Assembly: GCA_021770445.1 (NCBI GenBank)
Contig: JAETQY010000015.1
Location: 20,287-84,286, forward strand
Source: Bacillota bacterium
Lineage (GTDB): Bacteria > Bacillota > Clostridia > Oscillospirales > Oscillospiraceae
Length of the DNA: 64,000 nt
Direction of reading: 5' to 3'
Position numbers and translations under genes: made by a program. A model generated the notes under the pieces. That model did no database searches. It was not told the origin of the DNA and saw only the letters and a program-made list of their open reading frames with translations. This document shows, piece by piece, positions 9,841 through 17,968 of the stretch. Numbering within the stretch: position 1 is the stretch's first letter; each line of letters opens with the position of its first letter.

Positions 9841-10261
9841 GCCGGAGAAGGGAACCGTGAAAAAGCGCATTCTGGCGGTAGATGACGCGGTGATCATCTT
9901 GCGGAGGATCACCGATGCCCTGGAGGAGTACTACGATGTGGTCACGGTGAATTCCGGGGCGCGGGCTTTGAGATATCTGGAGAAGGAAAAGCCTGACCTG
10001 ATCCTGCTGGACATCCGTATGATGCCCAAGGACGGCCTGGAGACCCTGAAAGAAATTCGGGACATGGAGGACCGGGCCGATATCCCAGTGATTATGCTCA
10101 CCGGTGTGGAGGACAAGAAGTCCGTTATGGAGGGCATTAAGCTGGGTATCTGCGACTATATTCTAAAGCCCTTTTTCCCCGAGGACCTGCTGGAGCGGAT
10201 CCAGCGGGCGCTGGAGTTCAGCGAGGGGAACCGGGCGGACCCGGCCGAAGGGGAGGGCTGA
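9833..10261 (+). CDS. Single-domain response regulator
   Basis: A 142-residue CheY-like receiver with nothing after it. The acidic pair is in LAVDD, the phospho-Asp in LLDIRMMP, the Thr in MLTG, and the Lys in LKPF. I chose the ATG at 9833 because AAGGAGGAAGG sits just upstream; the ORF-track start at 9806 lies inside the kinase. It is coupled to the kinase by overlap and likely accepts phosphate from its HPt domain. With no DNA-binding output, it must act through protein partners or as a phosphate sink. Confidence 0.9.
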   Translation: MIKPEKGTVKKRILAVDDAVIILRRITDALEEYYDVVTVNSGARALRYLEKEKPDLILLDIRMMPKDGLETLKEIRDMEDRADIPVIMLTGVEDKKSVMEGIKLGICDYILKPFFPEDLLERIQRALEFSEGNRADPAEGEG

Positions 10262-10264
10262 TTG

Positions 10265-10768
10265 ATGGGCACTGCCATGACGAGGGATACCCTTGCTCAA
10301 ATTTTGGACCAGGCGCTCCAGGATGTGACAGAGCGGACCGCTGGTGTGCGCCTGAATCAGGGGGAGCATATCCTGGGGGACGACCTGTGCACCGTCCATA
10401 TCACCTTTGACCAGGGCTTCGATACCAGCCTCACCCTGTGCGCCGATACCAGCCTGCTGGCCCGCATGGCCCGTAACTCCTTCCACGAGGAGGCGGTGAC
10501 GCCGGAGGACGTGGAGGAATTCAGCAAGGAGTATCTCAATGTGCTGTGCGGCAAGGTGACGGGGGCCATCTACCGGGCCACCCAGTCCGACGTCCATTTC
10601 GGGGCGCCCGTGTTTTATCACGGCCGCTATGAGCCGGAGGGACAGGAGGCCCAGTTTGTGCTCACCTATACCGACGAGCACAGCGAAGGCGCACAGCTGA
10701 TCCACCATCAGGTGCCCTCCGGCGAAGGAAAGGCGGACGGGACTGACAGAAGGGAGCAAATCAGATGA
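10265..10768 (+). CDS. CheX/CheC-like chemotaxis phosphatase family protein
   Basis: About 167 residues. The segment EEFSKEYLNVLCGKVTGAIY resembles the E-x2-N helix of the CheC/CheX/FliY phosphatases, which dephosphorylate CheY-P, and the flanking beta strands fit the family. The first codon of the track ORF is TTG; the ATG three bases later (10265), with GGGGAGGG upstream, is the better start. It lies between two receiver genes and overlaps the CheY gene, which supports a role in turning over phospho-receivers. The family assignment rests on motif resemblance only. Confidence 0.65.
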   Translation: MGTAMTRDTLAQILDQALQDVTERTAGVRLNQGEHILGDDLCTVHITFDQGFDTSLTLCADTSLLARMARNSFHEEAVTPEDVEEFSKEYLNVLCGKVTGAIYRATQSDVHFGAPVFYHGRYEPEGQEAQFVLTYTDEHSEGAQLIHHQVPSGEGKADGTDRREQIR

Positions 10769-11127
10769 GCAAGAGAATTATGGCAGTGGACGACTCCCGG
10801 CTGGTCAGGGTCCAGCTGGAGGACACCCTGAAGGGGACCGACTACGAGATCGTGGCGTACTGCCGCAGCGGCGAGGACGCCATTGAGCAGTATCCCGTGG
10901 TGCGGCCCGACCTGGTGACCATGGATATTATCATGCAGGGGATGGACGGCCTGGACGCCGCAGAGACCATTTTGAAGAATGATCCGGACGCGCGGATCGT
11001 CATGGTCTCCTCTCTGGCCTACGACGGCACTTTTGAGCGGGCCAAGGCCATCGGGGCCAGGGGCTTTGTAGATAAGCCCTTCCACCAGGAGCAGCTGCTG
11101 AAGGTGTTTGGGGAGGCGCTGTCATAA
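10765..11127 (+). CDS. CheY-like response regulator
   Basis: A 120-residue single receiver domain: MAVDDSR acidic pocket, phospho-Asp in TMDIIMQGMDG, conserved switch Ser in MVSSL, Lys in VDKPF. It overlaps the CheX-like gene (ATGA), has GGGAG upstream, and ends the four-gene unit. No motility genes are in the window, so whether it serves chemotaxis or another response is open. Confidence 0.9.
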   Translation: MSKRIMAVDDSRLVRVQLEDTLKGTDYEIVAYCRSGEDAIEQYPVVRPDLVTMDIIMQGMDGLDAAETILKNDPDARIVMVSSLAYDGTFERAKAIGARGFVDKPFHQEQLLKVFGEALS

Positions 11128-11212
11128 TGCCGCCAGACCAGGAGAGCGGGTCCTGCGAAAGGCCTGGCGATGGCTGGGTACGCACCTGAGTGCGCTCAAA
11201 ACAACAGATAAA

Positions 11213-11262
11213 GCCCTCCCACCACGTCACAGTGATGTGTGACGCGGTGGGAGGACTTTTTT
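11213..11262. terminator. Terminator between the phosphorelay and beta-galactosidase genes
   Basis: CCTCCCACC and CGTCACA pair with TGTGACG and GGTGGGAGG, then ACTTTTTTG. The complement carries weaker T richness, so it may also serve the converging beta-galactosidase gene. Confidence 0.85.
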
Positions 11263-11302
11263 GATCCCGGGAGAAAAGAGAGGCAATTTTTGCGGGATTT
11301 GG

Positions 11303-13252
11303 TCAAATCAGATCGACCCTGCACTGGAAGGGCTCCAGTGTTACGTCGCCCGCCTTTGCCTGGTGAGCATTGTGGTTGAGATACATTCGGACCCGCTGCT
11401 CCGCGCCGCCTCGGACCACCACCTCCACGCCGTCGTCAGAGGGGATGGTCTCGATGCCGCTGTCCGCCATGATCTGGTCCATCAGCCCGGCGGTAAGGGC
11501 CTCGTCCATGCCGCAGCCCAAGTAGTAGACCGTGCCGTCCCCCTCCTTCCGCCGGGTGACGGCGGCGTACTCCCGATAGAAGGGGTCGTCGTAGCGGTAG
11601 AGGATCTGGGCATCCCGGACGGTGAGCATATCCCGAAAAATGCCGCCCCGGCCTGCGGTGCCGGCGAAGGGACCCTCGCCCACCAGGGGGAAGGCGTCCA
11701 GCGCCTGGAGGCTCTCAGTCTCGGTGACGCTTACCCCGGTCAGGCCGGTGAGACCCACGGGGATCGCCTGGCCAAAGGGGATGTTGTTGTCGGGGGCCTT
11801 GACGGCGCTGCGGTAGGTGAGCACCAGCGTCCCCCCACCCCGGACGAATGCCTCCATCCGAGTCCGGAGCTGCGGCCCGACGACCAACATCTGGGGCGTC
11901 AGGACCACCTTATAGCTGGAGAAATCCCGGCTGCTGGGAATCACATCCACAGGCACATTGGCGTCGAAGAAGGGCTTGTACAGCTTCTTCATCTCATTTT
12001 GACAGTCCAGCAAGACACTCTGGCGCTGGATGCGGAAGGAGGCCAGAGAGTCGTAGTCGTACACGATGGCCACGCAGCTGGAGATGGGGGTCTCCATGGC
12101 CCGGGCATATGGACGGATAGCTTGGAAAAAGCTCTGGACCTCGTAAAACTTCCGGCCCCTGACATTGTCTGCGTCGATAATCCCGTAGCAGAACTGCTCC
12201 GCTCCCTTGGTGGCCCCCCGGTAGCGAAAGTACATCATAGAGGTGCAGCCGTGGGCCATGCCCTGATAGGACCACATTTTGGCCTGGTTGGGTCGGGGCA
12301 GGAAGCCGGTGATATCGTGGCCCTGGGCCCCCATGATGGCCTCGGTGATCCAAAAGTTTTCCCCCTTCAGGCCCCGGATGTAGTCCAGCCCGAAGGCAAT
12401 CTCGTGGGGGGCGAGAGGCTCCTTCTGCCCGCCCCAGACGGGGTAGTTGTTATACGCCACAACGTCCAGGCTCCTCGCTACCCGGGAGTAGTCCACATGC
12501 TTGTCTAACCCGCCTCCGGGGAAGTCGTGGATCACCACGGCCGACCCGTCCAGCTCCTTGATGAGCCGGGCCTGGAAGTCTACAAAGTCCTGGATGCTCT
12601 TGCTGCGAAACCGCTCCCAGTCCAGGCGCAGGGCGGGATTGTGGGCGGCAAGGGTGGCGGCGGGCAGGGGAATCTCGTGGAAGCTGTTGTATTCCTGGGA
12701 CCAGAAGGCGGTGCCGTAGGTATCGTTGAGGCTTGCGATATCTCCGTGGAATTTCTCCTCCAGATACCGCTGGAAGGCCCTTTGACACTGTGGACACCAG
12801 CACAGGTCGCTGCCCTCGTGGCCGATCTCGTTGTCGATCTGCCAGGCTATAATCTGCTTCTCACCCCTGTAGTGGCCCACCAAGGCCCGGACGATCCTCT
12901 CGGTGTACTCGTACATCTCTGGGCTGTTGAAGCAGTAGAGCCGGCGACCCCCAAAGGCCCGTCTCTGCCCATTCTCAGACTGGGAGAGGATGGAGGGGTG
13001 CGCTTTTGCCAGCCAGGCCGGGATGGCCGCAGTGGGGGTGCCCATGATGACATACAGCCCCCGCTCCTTGGCCTTGGCGATGACATTGTCGAAGAAGGAG
13101 AAGTCATACTGTCCCTCCGTTTTCTCCATCAGGTGCCAGGAGAATTCGGCGATTCGGATCACATTGCTCCCCATCTCGCGGATGGTGTCCATATCGGCCT
13201 CCATCAGGGCCGGGTCCCACTGCTCAGGGTAGTAGTCAACGCCTAGCCACAT
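11303..13252 (-). CDS. Beta-galactosidase, GH42
   Basis: A glycoside hydrolase family 42 enzyme of 649 residues, the usual length, which releases terminal beta-galactosides from oligosaccharides. From the chosen start, the acid/base is Glu142 (WQIDNEIGHE) and the nucleophile Glu304 (FWITEAIMG). CWCPQC plus an upstream Cys fit the family zinc site. I chose the ATG at 13252 because AGAGAGGAG lies 8-9 bases upstream and GVDYYPEQW is the family N-terminus; the ORF-track start adds 24 residues without an RBS. There is no signal peptide, so it is cytoplasmic and acts on imported oligosaccharides. Confidence 0.93.
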   Translation of the reverse strand: MWLGVDYYPEQWDPALMEADMDTIREMGSNVIRIAEFSWHLMEKTEGQYDFSFFDNVIAKAKERGLYVIMGTPTAAIPAWLAKAHPSILSQSENGQRRAFGGRRLYCFNSPEMYEYTERIVRALVGHYRGEKQIIAWQIDNEIGHEGSDLCWCPQCQRAFQRYLEEKFHGDIASLNDTYGTAFWSQEYNSFHEIPLPAATLAAHNPALRLDWERFRSKSIQDFVDFQARLIKELDGSAVVIHDFPGGGLDKHVDYSRVARSLDVVAYNNYPVWGGQKEPLAPHEIAFGLDYIRGLKGENFWITEAIMGAQGHDITGFLPRPNQAKMWSYQGMAHGCTSMMYFRYRGATKGAEQFCYGIIDADNVRGRKFYEVQSFFQAIRPYARAMETPISSCVAIVYDYDSLASFRIQRQSVLLDCQNEMKKLYKPFFDANVPVDVIPSSRDFSSYKVVLTPQMLVVGPQLRTRMEAFVRGGGTLVLTYRSAVKAPDNNIPFGQAIPVGLTGLTGVSVTETESLQALDAFPLVGEGPFAGTAGRGGIFRDMLTVRDAQILYRYDDPFYREYAAVTRRKEGDGTVYYLGCGMDEALTAGLMDQIMADSGIETIPSDDGVEVVVRGGAEQRVRMYLNHNAHQAKAGDVTLEPFQCRVDLI

Positions 13253-13288
13253 AGCTTGCAGCTCCTCTCTGGCCCGCGGGCCGGTAAT

Positions 13289-13317
13289 AGGATATCCTAG
13301 ATAGGGAGAAAAATCAA
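13289..13317 (-). promoter_or_regulatory. Possible promoter of the beta-galactosidase gene
   Basis: On the minus strand TTGATT, 17-bp spacer, TATCCT, ending about 37 bases before the chosen ATG. It is a moderate match only. Confidence 0.4.
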
Positions 13318-13404
13318 GCCCCACAGGGGCAGCCTTGAGCCGATCCAGAGGGGCACCTTCGCTACAGTGCCCAGACTTTGTCCGCGTTTCTATCTGGCGG
13401 CGCC

Positions 13405-13433
13405 TTGAAGTCCGTCAGGTGCTGTGATAAAAT
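13405..13433 (+). promoter_or_regulatory. Promoter of the SWIM-MoxR-VWA cassette
   Basis: TTGAAG, 17-bp spacer, TAAAAT, about 40 bases upstream of the first cassette gene. Confidence 0.55.
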
Positions 13434-13472
13434 GGCTCCATCTCATACGGTCTATAAAGGAGTGTGTGATTT

Positions 13473-14915
13473 ATGACATTGACGGAACAGATGATCTTGC
13501 TCCAGGCCCCCAACCCCGCGGCGTCGGAGAACGGCCGGAAGCTGTCAAAAAAGGGGAGCTTTTCCGCCCTGCGCCGGACGGAGGACGGCACTCTGTACTG
13601 GGCAGAATGTGCCGGCAGTGGCAAGACCCCCTACCGGGTGTCCGTCGACTGGACCGACCCGGATGCCCCGGTGTGTCGATGCTCCTGCCCCAGCCGGCAG
13701 TTCCCCTGCAAGCACGCCCTGGGGCTGATGTTTGAGCAGCTGTCAGGGAAAGAATTTGAGCCGGCGGACATCCCCCAGGATATCGCCGAAAAGCGGGCCA
13801 AGCAGGCGGCTCGGGCAGCCAAAAAGGAGGCGGCGGGGGACGAGCCGCCCAAGCCCAAAAAGCCAAACGCCGCCGCCCGGAAGAAAAAGCTGGCCAGGCA
13901 GCTGGAGGGGCTGGATATGGCGGAAAAGATGGTGGACGACCTGCTCACCTCCGGCCTGGGGGCGCTGGCCGGGTCCTCCGCCCAGACCTTTGACAAGCTG
14001 GCCAAGGACCTGGGCAGCTGCTACCTCACCGGCCCCCAGACCGCCTTCACCCGCATCGCCCTGGCGGTGCGCACCGTCCAGCAGCACCCGGAGCAGGCGG
14101 AGGGGGCCTACGACCAGGCCCTGCGCATTTTGGTGGCCCTGCGCTCTACCATCAAGAAGTCCCGGGTGTTCCTCCAGGGCAAGCTGGAGGCGGGCGACTT
14201 CTCCCCGGAGGACTCCGCCCTCTTCGAGGCCCTGGGCGGGGTGTGGAAGCTGGAGGACCTGCGGGCCATCGGCTCCTTCAAAGAGAACGCCCGGCTGGTC
14301 CAGCTGTCCTTCGATGTCTCCTTCGACGAGGCCAAGAAGGAGTATGTGGAGCGGGGCTGGTGGATGGACCTGGACAGCGGGGATATCTTCCAGACCTTGA
14401 ATCTGCGCCCGGCCAAGGCGCTGAAATATGTCAAGGGGGAGGACAGTCGCTTCGGCGGGCTGGAGGTCCCCGTCCTGTACATCTACCCCGGCGAGGGAGA
14501 CCGGCGGGTGCGGTGGGAGAGTGCCTCCTCCCGGCCCCTCACAGCGGAGGAGCAGGCGGCCCTGCCCGGTCTGGCCCAGCCCAACCTGGCCACGGCGGTG
14601 AAGCGGACCAAGGGGGCCATCAAAAACACCCTGGCCCCCAAATTCCTGGCGGTGCTGGTCCCTGTGGGGAAGCTGGGCAAGGTGGGGGAGGACTTCGTGC
14701 TGGAGGACTCCGCCGGGGACCGGATCGTCCTGCGGGACCGGCCCCAGGAGGGCCCAGACCACACCTGTACCGCCCGGCTGGCCATGCTCCCTGGAGAGCT
14801 TCCGGCGGGCAGCGCCCTGTTTGGGCTGATGTTCTACGACGAGAGGGACCGCTCCCTCTGTCTGCACCCCTACAGCGTGGTCACGCCGGAGCAAGTCGTC
14901 CGGTTACTGTATTGA
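13473..14915 (+). CDS. SWIM zinc finger protein (YehQ-like)
   Basis: A 480-residue protein with an N-terminal SWIM zinc finger, CSC-x6-CKH at residues 70-81. SWIM fingers (CxCx(n)CxH) bind nucleic acid or protein. A basic Ala/Lys-rich linker (about 105-150) follows, then a large domain I do not recognise. It is the first gene of a five-gene unit with AAGGAG upstream of the ATG. E. coli YehQ, in the yehLMPQ locus, is also a SWIM protein next to MoxR and VWA genes; equivalence is inferred from gene content, not alignment. Confidence 0.82.
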   Translation: MTLTEQMILLQAPNPAASENGRKLSKKGSFSALRRTEDGTLYWAECAGSGKTPYRVSVDWTDPDAPVCRCSCPSRQFPCKHALGLMFEQLSGKEFEPADIPQDIAEKRAKQAARAAKKEAAGDEPPKPKKPNAAARKKKLARQLEGLDMAEKMVDDLLTSGLGALAGSSAQTFDKLAKDLGSCYLTGPQTAFTRIALAVRTVQQHPEQAEGAYDQALRILVALRSTIKKSRVFLQGKLEAGDFSPEDSALFEALGGVWKLEDLRAIGSFKENARLVQLSFDVSFDEAKKEYVERGWWMDLDSGDIFQTLNLRPAKALKYVKGEDSRFGGLEVPVLYIYPGEGDRRVRWESASSRPLTAEEQAALPGLAQPNLATAVKRTKGAIKNTLAPKFLAVLVPVGKLGKVGEDFVLEDSAGDRIVLRDRPQEGPDHTCTARLAMLPGELPAGSALFGLMFYDERDRSLCLHPYSVVTPEQVVRLLY

Positions 14916-14928
14916 GGAGGTGGCTTTT

Positions 14929-16860
14929 GTGAATTTACAGCCTCTTTATGACGTGAAGGAGCGGCTGGAACAGGCCGCTATCGCCGGCACCGGCCTGCTG
15001 GGGGAGGACTTCCGCCTGACCCGGGCGGCGGAGGCCCTGAAGCCCCTGGCCGGGGCCAGCCCGGTGTTTGGAAAGATCGACGCGGGGCTGGACAAGCTGC
15101 TGGCCGCCCCGGCGGAGGCCCGGTCCGGCTTGCTGCTGGACCTGCTGGCCCTGGTAGACGCGGTGGTCTACACCCAGGCCAAAACCGGGGCAGAGGGGGA
15201 GCTGACCCCTTTACCCGCCGGAAGCGGACAGTATCAGGAGCTGTCCTACGGCCAGCTCCAGCCCCTCCTCGCCGCCCTCACCACCACCGGGGGTGGACGG
15301 ATGGAGACCATCCAGTCCGCCTGGGAGAACCACCCAGAAATTTTCAGCGACTTCCGGGTGCTGCCCGCCCTGGTGGCCGGCCTGGGGGACAGCTACGGGG
15401 AGATCGCCGACCAGAACGGGAAAATTCTGCGGCAATCCGGCCCCGCCGCCGTCCCTCTGCTGAAGGAGGGCTTCGACCCCGCCGGGAAGAAGGAGATGGC
15501 CCGGCGGGTCCAGGTGATGGAGGAGATCGCCGGAGCGTCGGAGAACGCCTGGTATCTGGAGCAGCCTCCCCTGGCGAAAAAGCCGGTGCGGCAGGCGCTG
15601 ATCCTGGCGCTCCGGCACGACCCTGCCAACGTACAGACCCTGATCGGGCTGTGCCAGACGGAGAAAAAAGAATGTCAGGAGGCCGCCCGGTTTGCCCTGG
15701 CGCGGATGGAGACCGAGGAGTCCCGGACCTACTGGGAAACCCTGGCCCAAAAGGACATGTATGGGGCGGTGGCGGCCATGCGGCTCTCCCCCGCCCGGAC
15801 GGCCACCGACCTGACCGCCAGGTGGTTCCTCCAGATGATGGAGCAGGTCAAAAAAGACCCGGTTATGCCCCTGAACGAGGAAATCTTCGGCCTGCTGGGC
15901 CGTCTGCGCACCGCCATCGAGTGTAAGACCGGGCCCAAGGTCTGTGAGGCCTTCCGGGCCGCCGCCGGCCTGGGTACCGCCCTGGACCGGGACTACACCT
16001 ATACGGAAAACGGCAAGACAAAGACCGGGCCCATGCGGTTTTATTGCAGGGGGGCCACCACCGACCCGAATTCCCAGCGGTATTTCAGCGCCGCTGTGCC
16101 CTTCACCCTGATGCGCTCCATCCAATTTACCCGGGACAGCGGCCTGTGCGCCTTAGCCTGGGAGTTGGCCAAGACTTACGGCGGCGGGTGGATTGCCCCC
16201 GCCCTGTGCGCCTCGCTGCTCACCGGGGACAGCGAGACGGCGGGGCAGAGGGCGAAGGAGCTGCTGCGGCCCAAATTCAAGCTGTTCGGCAGAAAGGACA
16301 CCGACACCAGGATCATTCTCCAGGACGTGCTGTGGAGCCTGTGCTGGCACGACGGGCGTTATGTATACATGGTCTACGCCAATGATCCCGTCAACGATGT
16401 CAGAGCGTTCTTTGATCCCGGCGAATACCCCGTGCTCCCCCAGGAGCTGAACCCGGCGTGGTTCGAGCTGCTGCTGGAGATGGGCGGAATGGACGCGCAG
16501 ATTATGAATCTGGTCCGGCCTATGAACCACCCGGTCATGGACAAGGTGGGCAAGTACCTCTATACCCGAATCACGCGGGGCAAAAATCCGGGCAGCTATC
16601 ACCAGTATGTCCACGCGCTGGTTCGGTGCGGCTGGAAGGACTGGGACGGCTTTTTTGTCAAATATGTCCAGGCCCAGGGGGAGGCGCCGTACTACTCCGT
16701 GCAGGGGATGCTGAACGTCCTGCCTATCTCCGGCAGGGAGAAGGCCACCCAGCTGCGGGAGGTCGCCGGCCTGATCAAGGCCAGAAAGCTCAGAGCCCAG
16801 CGGGGCACATGGCCCGATGCCCTGGTTCAGGACTTGATCAACAAGTGGGAAAACGAGTAG
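14929..16860 (+). CDS. Helical-repeat (HEAT/ARM-like) protein of the MoxR-VWA cassette
   Basis: 643 residues, no signal peptide or membrane segment. The centre (about 150-320) is a run of amphipathic helix pairs with leucine/alanine spacing, such as VPLLKEGFDPAGKKEMARRV and VRQALILALRHDPANVQTLI, which looks like HEAT or armadillo repeats and suggests a scaffold. I chose GTG 14929 because GAGGAGG lies 8 bases upstream; the track start at 14920 overlaps that RBS. It lies 13 bases after the SWIM gene and 13 before the ATPase. Function unknown. Confidence 0.65.
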   Translation: MNLQPLYDVKERLEQAAIAGTGLLGEDFRLTRAAEALKPLAGASPVFGKIDAGLDKLLAAPAEARSGLLLDLLALVDAVVYTQAKTGAEGELTPLPAGSGQYQELSYGQLQPLLAALTTTGGGRMETIQSAWENHPEIFSDFRVLPALVAGLGDSYGEIADQNGKILRQSGPAAVPLLKEGFDPAGKKEMARRVQVMEEIAGASENAWYLEQPPLAKKPVRQALILALRHDPANVQTLIGLCQTEKKECQEAARFALARMETEESRTYWETLAQKDMYGAVAAMRLSPARTATDLTARWFLQMMEQVKKDPVMPLNEEIFGLLGRLRTAIECKTGPKVCEAFRAAAGLGTALDRDYTYTENGKTKTGPMRFYCRGATTDPNSQRYFSAAVPFTLMRSIQFTRDSGLCALAWELAKTYGGGWIAPALCASLLTGDSETAGQRAKELLRPKFKLFGRKDTDTRIILQDVLWSLCWHDGRYVYMVYANDPVNDVRAFFDPGEYPVLPQELNPAWFELLLEMGGMDAQIMNLVRPMNHPVMDKVGKYLYTRITRGKNPGSYHQYVHALVRCGWKDWDGFFVKYVQAQGEAPYYSVQGMLNVLPISGREKATQLREVAGLIKARKLRAQRGTWPDALVQDLINKWENE

Positions 16861-16873
16861 AGGAGGGAAAAGC

Positions 16874-17968
16874 ATGTCTGACAAAAACGTACAGCGCCTC
16901 CCGGCGGAGGAGCTTTTCCAGCGTGAGCTGGACGCCCTGATTGCGGCGGAGACCGACCCTATCCCCACCGGCTGGCGGATGTCCCCCAAGTCGGTGCTGA
17001 CCTACATCCAGGGCAACACCCGGGTCAAGGGGGTGGACATCACCCCCAAGTACATGGGCAACAGGCGGCTGGTGGAGATCGCCATCGCCACCCTGGTCAC
17101 CGACCGGGCCCTGCTGCTCATCGGCGAGCCGGGCACCGCCAAGAGCTGGCTCAGCGAGCATCTGGCCGCCGCCGTCAACGGCGACTCCACCAAGGTGGTT
17201 CAGGGGACGGCGGGCACCACCGAGGAGCAGATTCGCTACTCCTGGAACTACGCCATGCTCATCGCCAAGGGCCCCTGCCCCGAGGCCATGGTGAAAAGCC
17301 CGGTTTACCGGGCCATGGAGACGGGCTCCATCGCCCGCATTGAGGAGATCTCCCGCTGTGCCAGCGAGGTGCAGGACGCCCTCATTTCCATCCTGTCGGA
17401 AAAGCGGCTGTCCGTCCCCGAGCTGGGACTGGAAGTCTCAGCACAGAAGGGCTTCTCCGTCATCGCCACCGCCAACACCCGGGACAAGGGGGTCAACGAC
17501 ATGTCCGCCGCCCTGAAGCGGCGCTTCAACATCGTTGTCCTGCCCACTCCGTCGGATATGGCGACCGAGATCGAAATTGTCTCCACCCGAGTGGCCCAGC
17601 TGTCTGCCGGCCTGGATCTCAACGCCCGCCAGCCCGACGGGGACACGGTGGAGCAGGTGGTCACCATCTTCCGGGAGCTGCGAAGCGGCGCCACCCTGGA
17701 CGGCAAGCAGAAGCTGAAGCCCACCTCCGGGGTGCTGTCCACCGCCGAGGCCATCTCCCTGCTGGCCAACTCCATGGCTCTGGCCGGCAGCTTCGGGAAC
17801 GGCTCCATCGGGGCCGAGGATCTGGCCGCCGCCCTCCAGGGAGCGGTGGTCAAGGACGAGGACAAGGACAAGGTGAGCTGGAAAGAATATTTGGAGAACG
17901 TGATGAAGAAGCGGGGCTCCGCCTGGCTGCCCCTCTACCGGGCCTGCCGGGAGCTGAACGGGAAATGA
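16874..17968 (+). CDS. MoxR-family AAA+ ATPase (YehL-like)
   Basis: A 364-residue AAA+ ATPase. Walker A is GEPGTAKSW (about 84-92). The Walker B position reads ARIEEIS, with Glu where MoxR proteins usually have Asp. Sensor 1 is in VIATANTRDKG, and the arginine-finger region is ALKRRFN. MoxR ATPases work with VWA proteins as chaperones that insert metals or remodel complexes. Here the VWA partner is two genes downstream. Its size is close to that of E. coli YehL as I recall it. The stop overlaps the DUF5682 start (ATGA). Confidence 0.9.
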   Translation: MSDKNVQRLPAEELFQRELDALIAAETDPIPTGWRMSPKSVLTYIQGNTRVKGVDITPKYMGNRRLVEIAIATLVTDRALLLIGEPGTAKSWLSEHLAAAVNGDSTKVVQGTAGTTEEQIRYSWNYAMLIAKGPCPEAMVKSPVYRAMETGSIARIEEISRCASEVQDALISILSEKRLSVPELGLEVSAQKGFSVIATANTRDKGVNDMSAALKRRFNIVVLPTPSDMATEIEIVSTRVAQLSAGLDLNARQPDGDTVEQVVTIFRELRSGATLDGKQKLKPTSGVLSTAEAISLLANSMALAGSFGNGSIGAEDLAAALQGAVVKDEDKDKVSWKEYLENVMKKRGSAWLPLYRACRELNGK

